64,000 bases of DNA from Variovorax paradoxus (GCF_030815975.1 NZ_JAUSXL010000001.1:496001-560000); one strand, 5' to 3'; positions 37,185 through 46,094 are shown, counted from the first letter of the stretch. Notes: generated by a model from the letters alone, not told the origin. Numbers and translations are program-made.

Positions 37185-38355
37185 AGACGCCGACCAGCGG
37201 CAGCTCGACCACGAAGTCCTTGCACGCCGCCAGGTCCGGCACCACGCCCAGCCCCGGTGCATGCGACAACTGCACCCAGCCGTCATTCACCGCGAAGTTC
37301 GGCACCGCGAGCAGCTCGCGCAGCGGGTTCGGATTGGCATCGACCTCCACGTAGCCCGGCCCGCCCACGGCGGTCTTCAGGTGCATCGACGCGGCCAGGC
37401 CGATACCGCCGCCCAGCCAATGCGGGCAGTACCACTTGCCTGCCGCGATCGTCTGCTTCGCCACCTCGAGGCAGCCGCTGAAGCCGCCCCATTTGCCGAG
37501 GTCGGGCTGGATGATCGCCATGCCTTCGGTCGCGATGAAGTCGCGGTACTGCGCGAAGCTTGCAAGGTTCTCTCCGCCGGCCAGCGTCAGCGGCTGGCAC
37601 GCGGCCAGTTCCTTCCAGCGCTGCGCGGGCTGATCGGCGCGCAGCGGCTCCTCGAGCCACAGCAGGTTGAAATCCGCCATGCGCACGCCGGCCTGGCGTG
37701 CTTCGTCGAAGTTCCAGGCCTGGTTGGCGTCGACCATCAGGGCGGCTTCTGCACCGAGCGCATCGCGCAGGGCGCGCAGGTTGGCCAGGTCGCGCTCGGC
37801 TCCGAAGCCGACCTTGAGCTTGAACGCGCGGTAGCCTTCGCTGCGCTTCTGCAGCGCGAGCTGTTCGGGCCCGGTGGGGTTGAGACCCGAGGCATAGACC
37901 TGCACCGGCTGCGCCTCGGCACCGCCGAGCACCTGCCAGAGCGGCTTGCCCTGGCGGCGCGCGTACAGGTCCCACATCGCCGTGTCGACGCCCGCCACGA
38001 TCTGGTTCAGCGTGCCGTGCTCGCCGGTCTGCAGCGCCAGCACCGCGAAGCGGCGCGTGAGCTCGTCGAAGCACTCGCGCGGATGCGACCAGGCGCGCCC
38101 CACGACGCAGGGCTTGCAGTAGGCCAGCGCCATGCGGGCGCGGTGCTCCGCGCCCACGGTCGGAAAGTTGCACCAGATCTCGCCCCAGCCCTCGGTACCG
38201 TCGGCATCGGTCAGACGCACCAGCACCGCGGGGCGGTCGCGCATGATGCCGAACGAGGTCTGCACTGGCGGGTCGGCCGGTGCACGGAATACGAACACGT
38301 CGAAGCGCTCGACCGTGGTGGGGGACGCAGGGTCCGATGTTGCGATGGATGTCAT
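37183..38355 (-). CDS. Mandelate racemase/muconate lactonizing-type enolase superfamily enzyme
   Basis: 390 residues from ATG 38355 (MTSIATSDPASPTTVERFDV); the frame runs on upstream without coding character. Barrel catalytic features are K179 and K181 in FKLKVG, metal ligands D209 (VDANQAW), E235 (LEEP) and E262 (GGENL), then D285 (QPDLGKWGG) and H312 (CPHWLGGG). The enzyme abstracts a proton next to a carboxylate, so a racemase, dehydratase or cycloisomerase is expected; the likely substrate is a sugar acid given the region. The stop codon overlaps the inverted-repeat element by two bases. Confidence 0.9.
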   Translation of the reverse strand: MTSIATSDPASPTTVERFDVFVFRAPADPPVQTSFGIMRDRPAVLVRLTDADGTEGWGEIWCNFPTVGAEHRARMALAYCKPCVVGRAWSHPRECFDELTRRFAVLALQTGEHGTLNQIVAGVDTAMWDLYARRQGKPLWQVLGGAEAQPVQVYASGLNPTGPEQLALQKRSEGYRAFKLKVGFGAERDLANLRALRDALGAEAALMVDANQAWNFDEARQAGVRMADFNLLWLEEPLRADQPAQRWKELAACQPLTLAGGENLASFAQYRDFIATEGMAIIQPDLGKWGGFSGCLEVAKQTIAAGKWYCPHWLGGGIGLAASMHLKTAVGGPGYVEVDANPNPLRELLAVPNFAVNDGWVQLSHAPGLGVVPDLAACKDFVVELPLVGV

Positions 38356-38445
38356 GGCGTCGATTCTCAGGCGCAAGTTCGCCCTGCGCACGAACTCAGG
38401 AATAAGCCGCGCAGAGTTCGCCTTCGGACAAGCCGTACGTCTCGG

Positions 38446-38715
38446 TCGCTGCTGGAGGCCGAGCGCCGCGGACTCAATGTGCCCAACGACCTGTCGGTGA
38501 TGGGCTTCGACGATCTCGAGTGGAGCCGGCACCTGCGCCCGAGCCTCACGACCATGCATGTGCCCACCGACGAGGTCTGGACGCGTGCGGGGGAATACCT
38601 GGTCCGGTCGCTGTCGGGCCGGGCGGCCGCGCTGCACCATGACGTCGATGTGTCGCTGGTGGTGCGCGAATCGACGTCGCGGCCCCGGCCGGCCGAGAGC
38701 CGCAAGGCCGACTGA
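38446..38715 (+). pseudogene. LacI-family regulator, C-terminal remnant
   Basis: A frame ending at TGA 38713-38715 encodes about 89 residues typical of the end of a LacI/PurR-type repressor: LLEAERRGLNVPNDLSVMGF, then DDLEWSRHLRPSLTTMHVP and GEYLVRSLSGRAAALHHDVD. There is no DNA-binding domain or start upstream; the sequence before 38440 belongs to the leader of the divergent enolase gene. I read this as a 5'-truncated relic, probably of the regulator that once controlled the neighbouring catabolic gene. Confidence 0.75.
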
Positions 38716-38725
38716 AGGGCCTGGA

Positions 38726-40264
38726 TCACACCGCCACCGGCTGCACCGTCGATGCGCACACGCGGTTGCGGCCGCTGCTCTTCGCCGCGTACAGCGCCTT
38801 GTCCGCGGCCCGGATCAGTTCCTTGGGCTGGCCTGGCTTCCCGGCCGCGGGGCTGAGCGCATCCACGCCGGCGCTCAGTGTCACGAATCCGTCGGCGCTG
38901 CCGGCATGTTCGATCTGCAGGTCCCGCACGGCGCTGCGGATGCGTTCCGCCAGAATCATGGCCCCGGCCACATCGGTGTTCGGCAGCAGTACCGCCAGTT
39001 CCTCCCCGCCATAGCGGGCCGCAAGGTCCCCCGGACGCCGGGACGCGAGGCGGGCGATCGTGCAGCCGATGGTCTGCAGGCACTCGTCGTCTGCCGCATG
39101 GCCATAGATGTCGTTGTATTGCTTGAAGCAATCCACATCCATCATGATCAAGGCCAGGGTGCTCGCAGTGCGCGCCGCGCGGCTGTATTCGCTGTCCAGC
39201 GTCACGTCGAACTGCCGGCGGTTCGCCAGCCCGGTCAGGCCGTCTTCCATGGCGAGCGTGTTGAGGGTCTTGTTCAGCGTTTCCAGCGCATCGCGCGTCT
39301 GGCGCAGCTCGGCCTCGGTCCGGGTCTGGAGCTGGAACTGCCTCACCAGGCGCCAGCCGATGAAAGCGACGATCAGGGTCAGCAGAAGGACGCCACCGGA
39401 ATGCCAGAGCGTTTCGCGCCACCAGTTGACCAGGATCTCGTCCTTGGACAGGGCCGCGGCAACGAACAGCGGATAGTTGTCGAGGCGCCGGAAGCTGTTC
39501 AGCCGCATCAGGCCGTCTTGCGCCGACTTGATGTAGACCGTTCCGACTGGCCCCTGCGCAACGTAGGAGCGGAAGAGTTCGGTTTCCAGCATGTTCCGGC
39601 CCACCATGGCGGGGCCGTAGGGCCGGCGGGTCATCATGGTTCCGTTTTCGAGCACCAATGCAACAGCGCCGGCCTCGCCGATATCGAGGCTGTCGTAGAA
39701 CTTCATGAAGAAGTCGATGTGGATCGTCGCGAGCGCCACGCCGGCGAAGCTGCCGTCCGCATGATTGATGCGCCGTGAAACCGGGACAAGCAACCTGCCG
39801 CTGGTGCGGCTCTTCACAGGAATGCCGATGTGAGGGCCGCGCTCCTCGTGCGTGCGGTGAAAGACGAAGTACTCCCGGGTCGCGTTGTTCAGGTTTTCCG
39901 GCTGCGTCGTGCGGGAGTTTGCAACCCAGTTTCCCTCTTCGTCGTAGACGTGCAGGCCATCGAGCTGCGGGAGTTCGGCAATCCGCCTGGCGAGCACGCT
40001 GCGAAGCCGCGCGACAGCGTCCGGGCCGGTGCCGTCGTGCTCCACCCGCTCGACCATGCCGACCAGGACGGTATCGGCCTTCTTGATGGTGTCGTCCGCC
40101 TGCTGCGCCATGGCGCGCGCGAGGTTCGATGCCGCCACGCTCATCTGCCGAAGCTGGTCGGAACGCGACTCCCAGCTGTTCCAGCCGTCAATCGCCAGCA
40201 GACTGAAGCAGACGATGGCCACAAAAGCCATGGTCCGGGCGGTGATGGAGGGTCCGCGAAGCAC
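38726..40264 (-). CDS. Membrane-bound diguanylate cyclase (dCache-GGDEF)
   Basis: About 512 residues from GTG 40264; ATG 40231 or an upstream start up to 40396 are alternatives. The N-terminal helix (AFVAIVCFSLLAIDGW) and a second at about residues 310-330 (GGVLLLTLIVAFIGWRLV) bracket a periplasmic double Cache sensor (REYFVFHRTHEERGPHIGIP, GVALATIHIDFFMKFYDSLD). The cytoplasmic GGDEF domain has DGLTGLANRRQFD and an intact RYGGEELAVL active site, so it should make cyclic di-GMP. A small ligand, such as a carboxylate or amino acid, is the usual Cache signal. It is divergent from the copper cluster. Confidence 0.92.
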   Translation of the reverse strand: MLRGPSITARTMAFVAIVCFSLLAIDGWNSWESRSDQLRQMSVAASNLARAMAQQADDTIKKADTVLVGMVERVEHDGTGPDAVARLRSVLARRIAELPQLDGLHVYDEEGNWVANSRTTQPENLNNATREYFVFHRTHEERGPHIGIPVKSRTSGRLLVPVSRRINHADGSFAGVALATIHIDFFMKFYDSLDIGEAGAVALVLENGTMMTRRPYGPAMVGRNMLETELFRSYVAQGPVGTVYIKSAQDGLMRLNSFRRLDNYPLFVAAALSKDEILVNWWRETLWHSGGVLLLTLIVAFIGWRLVRQFQLQTRTEAELRQTRDALETLNKTLNTLAMEDGLTGLANRRQFDVTLDSEYSRAARTASTLALIMMDVDCFKQYNDIYGHAADDECLQTIGCTIARLASRRPGDLAARYGGEELAVLLPNTDVAGAMILAERIRSAVRDLQIEHAGSADGFVTLSAGVDALSPAAGKPGQPKELIRAADKALYAAKSSGRNRVCASTVQPVAV

Positions 40265-40533
40265 TACGCACTTTCGGAGCAATGAAGCATGGCGGCGGGG
40301 GGTGGTGATTGGAGCGCCTCGCCGAAGGCGAATGCGTCCCACTGTATCCGAATGCGACAGCCAGCGCGCATCCGACAGGGCTGGTGCTGTTCGCACTACG
40401 GCACGGCACGGCGGCGTCCCAAGATGACGGCGCTGTAATCCGGCCGACGGGAAACCGTCGGGGTGGATGGCTAGAGTGGCATGTATGCCCGTCGAATACG
40501 GACAGGCATCGCCGCTCTATCTACAATCTGCGC

Positions 40534-40974
40534 ATGCACCGGGTTCGCCTCTTCGTCCTTTGGATCGCGATGTTTGCCGTGCCCTTCCAGGCGTACGCGG
40601 CGGCAGCCATGGTCTTTTGCGGACCGGGCCATGACGGTGCTGCCTCGGCGGTTGCGGCAACCGCCGCGCCGGCCGAAGCGCATCGGCATGCGCAAGAGGC
40701 GCACGGCGATGGGCACGCAAGTCATCACCATCACGAAGCCGCCGCGCAGGACGCCGGGCCGTCCGCCAGCGCCCACAGCGCCGGCGCCGACACCCACGCG
40801 TCGCCCGATGGAATGCACAAGTGCGGCACCTGCGGCGCGTGCCACGCCACGGCGCTCACCAGCACGCTGGAACTGATCGTGTTCCAGGGCCTTCCCCGCG
40901 CCGACCTGATCGAGCCCGCCAGCACGGTGGCCTCGGTCGCGCCGCGCCTTCTCGACAAACCTCCTCGCGCCTGA
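40534..40974 (+). CDS. His-rich exported metal-binding protein (DUF2946-like)
   Basis: 146 residues from ATG 40534. A signal segment (VRLFVLWIAMFAVPFQAYAA) is followed by a histidine cluster (EAHRHAQEAHGDGHASHHHH) and a cysteine pair region (MHKCGTCGACHATALT), the composition of copper- or zinc-buffering periplasmic proteins; the layout recalls DUF2946. It is the first gene of a same-strand run leading to TolC, multicopper oxidase, cupredoxin and CusF-like genes, so copper is the likely metal. Confidence 0.75.
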   Translation: MHRVRLFVLWIAMFAVPFQAYAAAAMVFCGPGHDGAASAVAATAAPAEAHRHAQEAHGDGHASHHHHEAAAQDAGPSASAHSAGADTHASPDGMHKCGTCGACHATALTSTLELIVFQGLPRADLIEPASTVASVAPRLLDKPPRA

Positions 40975-41108
40975 AGCGTTCGTGCGCCTGCGCGCGGCCC
41001 GGTCATGGGCCGCGGCCGCAGTGCAGCAGCGAACGCACGTGCATCGCCTGCGCCATGCGCCCTCGGGGCCGCCTTGACGCATTCCGTTCATGAACACGCG
41101 AGGATTCC

Positions 41109-41444
41109 ATGTTCCATTCATTGCCGGCCCGTTGGCTGGCTGTCCTTCCGGCCTTGGCAGCGCTCGCCGCCGCGGCGGCCCAGCCGGTGCCCGCCCCCCC
41201 GGCTGACAAGGCCGACACCCGCGCGCCCACCGGCCTGAGCTACAAGTCCGCGCTCGAGGGCTACCGGCCCTTCACCGACGACAAGCCGATCCCGTGGAAA
41301 GAGGCCAACGAGACCGTCCACCAGCGGGGCGGCTGGAAGGCCTATGCCGAGGAGGCGGCGAGTGGCGGCGCGGCCGATGCACCGGCCGCGCACCAGGGGC
41401 ACACGATGCCGATGCCTCCCGCAAAAAAGGAGCAGAAGCCATGA
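41109..41444 (+). CDS. Small periplasmic protein of the copper cluster
   Basis: 111 residues from ATG 41109. The signal peptide is ALPALAALAAAAAQPVPAP-like; the short mature protein contains LSYKSALEGYRPFTDDKPIP and WKEANETVHQRGGWKAYAEE, then a Met/His tail (HQGHTMPMPP) that could hold copper. It overlaps the TolC-like gene by four bases (ATGA), so the two are translationally coupled. Related small proteins sit beside efflux genes in Burkholderiales metal clusters; biochemical role unknown. Confidence 0.75.
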   Translation: MFHSLPARWLAVLPALAALAAAAAQPVPAPPADKADTRAPTGLSYKSALEGYRPFTDDKPIPWKEANETVHQRGGWKAYAEEAASGGAADAPAAHQGHTMPMPPAKKEQKP

Positions 41445-42865
41445 AGCGCGCCTTGCGCCTCACGGCCGCCGCTGCAGCGGCCGCCTTCCTGGCGGGCTGC
41501 GCCTCGGTCGGCGTCGACGACGCGCTGCAGGACACCAACACCCAGGCCCGGCAGTTCACCGGCGGCAAGCTCGAGCTCAGCCGCACGCAGGAACAGCGTG
41601 ACCGCCGTTCGGCGCTGACGCAGGAGCTGCTGTCCAGGCCGCTGTCGCAAAGCGACGCGGTGCAGCTCGCGCTGGCCAACAGCCCGGCGGTCCAGGCCCT
41701 GGTCGCGCAGAGCTGGGGCGACCTTGCCGCGGCCAATCAGTCGAGCCGGCTGCCCAACCCGGTCTTCACCTTCGAGCGCATGCGCCTGAACAGCGAACTC
41801 GAGATCGGGCGGCTGCTGTCCTTCGGCCTCGTGGACCTCATCCTGCTGCCGCAGCGCCTGTCGATTTCGCGCAGCCAGTCGAGCCAGGCCAAGGTGCAGC
41901 TCACCGGCGCCGTGGTCGACCAGGTCACCCAGGTGCGGCAGGCCTGGGTTCGCGCCGTCGCCGCGCAACAGTTGCTGCAGTACGCCGAGCAGGTCAACCG
42001 CTCGGCGCAGGCCAGCGCGGAACTCGCGCGCCGCATGCAGCAGATCGGCAACTTCAGCAAGCTGCAGCGCGCGCGCCAGCAGGTCTTCTATGCCGACGCG
42101 ACCACGCAACTCGCCTCGGCGCAGCACGCTGCCACCGCTGCACGCGAGGAGCTGGTCCGCGCCCTGGGGCTCGACGATGCGCAGGCCGCCCGGCTGGCCT
42201 TGCCCGACCGGCTGCCCGATCTGCCAAAGGCGCCGCGCGAGCCCAAGGAAGTGGCCGCCACCGCGACCGAGCAGCGCCTCGACGTGCAGCTTGCGCGTGC
42301 GCAGCTCGACGTGGCGGGCAAGTCGCAGGGCATCAACCTGCTGTCGACCTTCGTCGACGTGGAAGTGGGCGGACGGCGCGACACCGTGTTCGACAACGCC
42401 GAAGGCACCCGGAGCACGCGGCGCGGTTTCGAGCTCGACATCCGGCTGCCGCTGTTCGACTGGGGCTCGGCACAGCGCGATGCATTGAACGCGCAGTCGC
42501 TCGCCGCGGCCAACCGCTACGACGCCACTGTGCGCGGTGCTTCCTCGCAGTTGCGCGAAGGCTATTCGGCCTACCGCACCGCCTACGACATCGCGCGGCA
42601 CTACCGCGACGAGATCGTGCCGCTGCGACAAGCCATGGCCGACGAGAACGTGCTTCGCTACAACGGCATGCTGATCGGCGTGTTCGAGCTGCTGGCCGAG
42701 GCGCGCGACCAGATCACGAGCGTGAGCAACGCCATCAACGCTCAGCAGCAGTTCTGGCTGGCCGATGCCGCGCTGGCGGCCTCCGTGATCGGAAAGCCCA
42801 CGGCCATGAGCGCTTCGGCCAGCAGTGCGGGTGGCGATGCCGCCTCCGCCGGCGCCGCTCATTGA
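41441..42865 (+). CDS. TolC-family outer-membrane efflux lipoprotein
   Basis: 474 residues from ATG 41441. The start is a lipoprotein signal (RLTAAAAAAAFLAGCASVG, lipobox LAGC). The body has the long alternating helices and repeated halves of TolC proteins, such as LSQSDAVQLALANSPAVQAL and ANRYDATVRGASSQLREGYS. It would form the outer-membrane channel for a copper export system. No RND pump or membrane-fusion gene follows, so it must partner with proteins encoded elsewhere or act in another way. Confidence 0.88.
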   Translation: MKRALRLTAAAAAAAFLAGCASVGVDDALQDTNTQARQFTGGKLELSRTQEQRDRRSALTQELLSRPLSQSDAVQLALANSPAVQALVAQSWGDLAAANQSSRLPNPVFTFERMRLNSELEIGRLLSFGLVDLILLPQRLSISRSQSSQAKVQLTGAVVDQVTQVRQAWVRAVAAQQLLQYAEQVNRSAQASAELARRMQQIGNFSKLQRARQQVFYADATTQLASAQHAATAAREELVRALGLDDAQAARLALPDRLPDLPKAPREPKEVAATATEQRLDVQLARAQLDVAGKSQGINLLSTFVDVEVGGRRDTVFDNAEGTRSTRRGFELDIRLPLFDWGSAQRDALNAQSLAAANRYDATVRGASSQLREGYSAYRTAYDIARHYRDEIVPLRQAMADENVLRYNGMLIGVFELLAEARDQITSVSNAINAQQQFWLADAALAASVIGKPTAMSASASSAGGDAASAGAAH

Positions 42866-42900
42866 ATGCGCCACATGCGCTCACCAACGATTCGAACGAC

Positions 42901-44316
42901 ATGACAAACAGACGCAATTTCCTCGGCGGCGCCGGTGCCATCACCGGCGCCCTCGCGGCCGCGAGTGTGAGCAAGGTGGCCATGGCCGCGCTGCCCGAGC
43001 CCGTGACCCAGACCACGCCCAACACCATGCCGCCGCTCATGCCATCCGGCGGGCGGCCCTACAACCCCGTGGTCACGCTCAACGGCTGGACGCTGCCCTG
43101 GCGCATGAACAACGGCGTGAAGGAATTCCACCTGGTGGCCGAGCCCGTGGTGCGCGAGATGGCGCCCGGCTTCAAGGCCAACCTGTGGGGCTACAACGGC
43201 CAGTCGCCCGGCCCGACCATCGAGGTGGTGGAAGGCGACCGCGTGCGTATCTTCGTGACCAACAAGCTGCCCGAGCACACCAGCGTGCACTGGCACGGCC
43301 AGCGCCTGCCCAACGGCATGGACGGCGTCACCGGCCTCACGCAGCCGCCGATCCGCCCGGGCAAGACCTTCGTCTACGAGTTTGTCGCGCGCCGCCCCGG
43401 CACCTTCATGTACCACCCGCATGCGGACGAGATGACGCAGATGGCCATGGGCATGATGGGCTTCTGGGTGACGCACCCCAAGGCCGAGCATCCGCTGATC
43501 GACAAGGTCGACCGCGACTTCGTGTTCCTGCTCAACGCCTACGACGTCGAGCCCGGCAGCGCCACGCCCAAGATCATGACCATGCTGGACTTCAACCTGT
43601 GGTCCTGGAACAGCCGGATCTTTCCCGGCATCGATTCGCTCAACGTGCGGCTCAACGACAAGGTGCGCATCCGCATCGGCAACCTCACGATGACCAACCA
43701 CCCGATGCACCTGCACGGGCACGAGTTTCTCGTCACCGGCACCGATGGCGGGCCCACCCCCAGGAGCGCGCGCCAGTACGAGGTGACCACCGACGTGGCC
43801 GTCGGCCAGATGCGCCAGATCGAGTTCCTGGCCGACGAGGAGGGCGACTGGGCCTTTCACTGCCACAAGAGCCACCACACCATGAACGCGATGGGCCACG
43901 ACGTGCCCACACTGATCGGCCTGGACCACAAGGACGTGGCCAGGCAGATCATGAACCTGGTGCCCGACTACATGGTGATGGGCGAGCGCGGCATGGCCGA
44001 CATGGGCGAGATGGAAATGCCCATTCCCGACAACACCGCGCGAATGATGACGGGCGAGGGGCCTTTCGGCTCGGTCGAGATGGGCGGCATGTTCAGCGTG
44101 GTGAAGGTGCGCAGGAACCAGAAGCCCGGCGACTACAGCAACCCCGGCTGGTTCAAGCACCCCAAGGGCACCGTGGCCTACGAGCTCGACGGCCCGCCAC
44201 CGGAAACCTCGCGCCAGCGCGATGCCGGCGCGGCCGCGATGCCCGCGCGGAACATGCCCGCGAAGAATATCGAAGTGCAGATCCGCAAGCCCGGCAGCGG
44301 CCACTCCGGCCACTGA
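42901..44316 (+). CDS. Multicopper oxidase, two-domain type, Tat-exported
   Basis: 471 residues; I prefer ATG 42901 because it gives a clean Tat signal (TNRRNFLGGAGAITGALA), though TTG 42862 also opens the frame. Copper motifs are HWHG at H130, YHPHA at 171-174, HPMHLHGH from H267 and HCHKSHHTMNAM from H320, which fits HCHxxxHxxxxM with a Met axial ligand. The gap between the second and third motifs, about 95 residues, is too short for a three-domain enzyme. A Met-rich stretch lies at about 358-400. It probably oxidises cuprous ion in the periplasm. Confidence 0.9.
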   Translation: MTNRRNFLGGAGAITGALAAASVSKVAMAALPEPVTQTTPNTMPPLMPSGGRPYNPVVTLNGWTLPWRMNNGVKEFHLVAEPVVREMAPGFKANLWGYNGQSPGPTIEVVEGDRVRIFVTNKLPEHTSVHWHGQRLPNGMDGVTGLTQPPIRPGKTFVYEFVARRPGTFMYHPHADEMTQMAMGMMGFWVTHPKAEHPLIDKVDRDFVFLLNAYDVEPGSATPKIMTMLDFNLWSWNSRIFPGIDSLNVRLNDKVRIRIGNLTMTNHPMHLHGHEFLVTGTDGGPTPRSARQYEVTTDVAVGQMRQIEFLADEEGDWAFHCHKSHHTMNAMGHDVPTLIGLDHKDVARQIMNLVPDYMVMGERGMADMGEMEMPIPDNTARMMTGEGPFGSVEMGGMFSVVKVRRNQKPGDYSNPGWFKHPKGTVAYELDGPPPETSRQRDAGAAAMPARNMPAKNIEVQIRKPGSGHSGH

Positions 44317-44370
44317 TTTTTCATCCATCCCTCTTTCTTCCCACCTCCAACTTTCAGAAGGAAACCACCC

Positions 44371-44874
44371 ATGAAGCACAACACCCTCCACAGCACCGCC
44401 TTCGCCGTGCTTGCCGCCTTCGCGGCCGCAGGCGCCTTTGCCGCCGGCAATCACGCCGGCGGGCATGGCCACGGCGATGCCGAAGCCGCGATCGGCCAAC
44501 CCGGCGAGGCCGCCAAGGCCACGCGAACGATCAATGTCGACATGACCGACGGCATGCGCTTCACGCCCGCCGACATCAAGGTGAAGCAGGGCGAGACCGT
44601 GCGCTTCGTCGTCAAGAACTCCGGCCAGCTGAAACACGAACTCGTGCTCGGCACCGAGAAGGAACTCAAGGAGCACTACGAAGCCATGAAGAAGAACCCC
44701 GAGATGGAACACGCCGATCCCAACATGGTGACCCTGGCCGCCGGCAAGAGCGGCGAGATCGTGTGGCAGTTCACCAAGGCCGGCAAGGTCGACTTCGCAT
44801 GCCTGCAGCCGGGCCACTACGACGCCGGCATGAAGGGCGCCGTGACCGTGGCCAAGACCGCTGCCGCCAAGTAA
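44371..44874 (+). CDS. Periplasmic cupredoxin
   Basis: 167 residues from ATG 44371, with AGAAGGA upstream. A signal peptide ends near AFAAGN, then a His-rich segment (NHAGGHGHGDAEAAIG). The plastocyanin-like domain has DGMRFTPADIKVKQGETVRF and a type 1 copper site made of H89 (KHELVLG), C144 (DFACLQ), H149 (PGHY) and M154 (GMKG). It follows the multicopper oxidase by 54 bp and likely accepts or carries copper or electrons for it. Confidence 0.9.
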   Translation: MKHNTLHSTAFAVLAAFAAAGAFAAGNHAGGHGHGDAEAAIGQPGEAAKATRTINVDMTDGMRFTPADIKVKQGETVRFVVKNSGQLKHELVLGTEKELKEHYEAMKKNPEMEHADPNMVTLAAGKSGEIVWQFTKAGKVDFACLQPGHYDAGMKGAVTVAKTAAAK

Positions 44875-44904
44875 GAAACCCCAACCTCCAGGAGAAACCT
44901 CAGC

Positions 44905-45192
44905 ATGTCGAAGATTCGCATTTCACTCATGGCGGCGCTGGCCGCATTGGCCTTCACGGTCTCCGCCGCGGAACTTGCCGATGGCGAGATCCGCAAGGTG
45001 GACAAGGACAACAAGAAACTCACGATCAAGCACGGCCCGCTCAAGAGCCTGGACATGCCCGGCATGACCATGGTCTTTGGGGTGAGCGACGAAGCCGTGC
45101 TGGAGAAGTTCCAGGCGGGGGACAAGGTGCGCTTTGATGCGGAGAAGATGGATGGGAAGATCGTCGTGACGCACATCGAGCCTGTGCGCTGA
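44905..45192 (+). CDS. CusF-like periplasmic copper chaperone
   Basis: 95 residues from ATG 44905, with CAGGAGAAA upstream. Signal peptide (ISLMAALAALAFTVSAA), then the small OB barrel of CusF. The metal loop is KHGPLKSLDMPGMTM: H43, M54 and M56 match CusF ligands H36, M47 and M49, while the position of the copper-capping W44 is M51. It would shuttle cuprous ion to an efflux system or to the oxidase. Last intact gene of the copper run; Rhs remnants begin 54 bp further. Confidence 0.88.
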   Translation: MSKIRISLMAALAALAFTVSAAELADGEIRKVDKDNKKLTIKHGPLKSLDMPGMTMVFGVSDEAVLEKFQAGDKVRFDAEKMDGKIVVTHIEPVR

Positions 45193-45245
45193 GAGGGCAG
45201 GCCATTTGCCGACGCTTGGCGGCCGTCGGGTTCTTCGGACGCAGG

Positions 45246-45635
45246 GGTCCGTCAGCTCCTGCGGCGTGCCCAGGTGGTCGCACTGGTAGAACGCGATCTC
45301 TTCCTTTGCGAAGGGAGTTGGCGTCTTGAGCTGCTCCCCGTTCCACAGCGGATCCTGCTCGATGTCGTAGCGCCCGCCATTGGCCGCGATCAGCGCCTTC
45401 ACATCCGTGGTCTGGCTCAATGCCACGGCCTGCGCCTGGCGGATCTGCACCAGCGGCACGAATGAGCCGGGCTCGTGGATATAGTGCACGCTGTCGCCGC
45501 GCCAGGCCTGTAGCTCCTGACGCGCCTCGGAACTCTGCGTGCTCTCGAAGGCCAGCGTGTCGCCGTCCCAGCCGAACAAGGTCGTCGCGTGTGAGCTTCG
45601 CTTGGCGATGCGCCGGCCCAGCGCGCCGTAGCTGA
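45246..45635 (-). pseudogene. Displaced Rhs core fragment
   Basis: 390 bp here align without gaps to 47581-47970 of the full Rhs gene, with about 15 mismatches counted by eye. Read on the minus strand it encodes part of the Rhs shell (GALGRRIAKRSSHATTLFGW, FVPLVQIRQAQAVALSQTTD, EIAFYQCDHLGTPQELTD). It has no start and breaks off before the conserved DPxGLxGG end, so no toxin remains on it. It is a remnant of a displaced Rhs tip, as seen in Rhs loci where C-termini have been exchanged. Confidence 0.85.
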
Positions 45636-45683
45636 GGTGCGCTACGTGGCGATATAGGCCTACAACAGGCTTGAACGCTTCGC

Positions 45684-46094
45684 TTAGCGAAAAACGCAAT
45701 CTTGCAACGGGATATAGCCCGTGCCCGAGGCAAATGCAACGGTGCATGTGGCTCGGAATGCAGTCCCGGCTGTCAGCGCTCCCATTTGGGCTTCATTGGT
45801 GGCATCGCGTGCAACCATACGAACCAGTTCGTTTTCCGAACCTGCAACGCCCGCTTTGAGCAAAGCACCGCCGTTCGCGCTATCCGGGCCTCTTTTGAAG
45901 CCTCTGCTCGGTCCTCCGATCACTACCCCGGAAAATGCAATCCTCTTATTGAATTCTGGCAAATCCATGGTCGAATAACCTGCTTTGACGTAGCTTTGGT
46001 GCAATTTTCCTAAATTGACTTCTTTGGGGGTGGTTTCCGCGGCAAAGCTGATGTTGGCAGCGAGAAGCAGCAGTGGCAATGTAAGTGGTCGCAT
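45684..46094 (-). CDS. Exported hypothetical protein, 136 aa (possible immunity protein)
   Basis: ATG 46094 gives a signal peptide (LTLPLLLLAANISFAAET). The mature part looks like a small OB-type barrel (KRIAFSGVVIGGPSRGFKRG, ending FRATCTVAFASGTGYIPLQD) with two cysteines near the end. GC content is lower than in the flanking catabolic genes. Its position between a displaced Rhs core fragment and the active Rhs tail, with export to the periplasm, is what an old immunity gene against a periplasm-acting toxin would look like. Family not recognised. Confidence 0.55.
   Translation of the reverse strand: MRPLTLPLLLLAANISFAAETTPKEVNLGKLHQSYVKAGYSTMDLPEFNKRIAFSGVVIGGPSRGFKRGPDSANGGALLKAGVAGSENELVRMVARDATNEAQMGALTAGTAFRATCTVAFASGTGYIPLQDCVFR

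Noticed and set aside
42862..42900. TTG 42862 as the start of the multicopper oxidase
   Set aside because: It would put thirteen polar residues before the Tat motif; ATG 42901 gives a standard Tat signal, although coupling to the TolC stop keeps the TTG possible.
45680..45692. Palindrome TTCGCTTAGCGAA as a terminator of the 45684 gene
   Set aside because: On the minus strand the T-run precedes the hairpin instead of following it, so it does not fit an intrinsic terminator.
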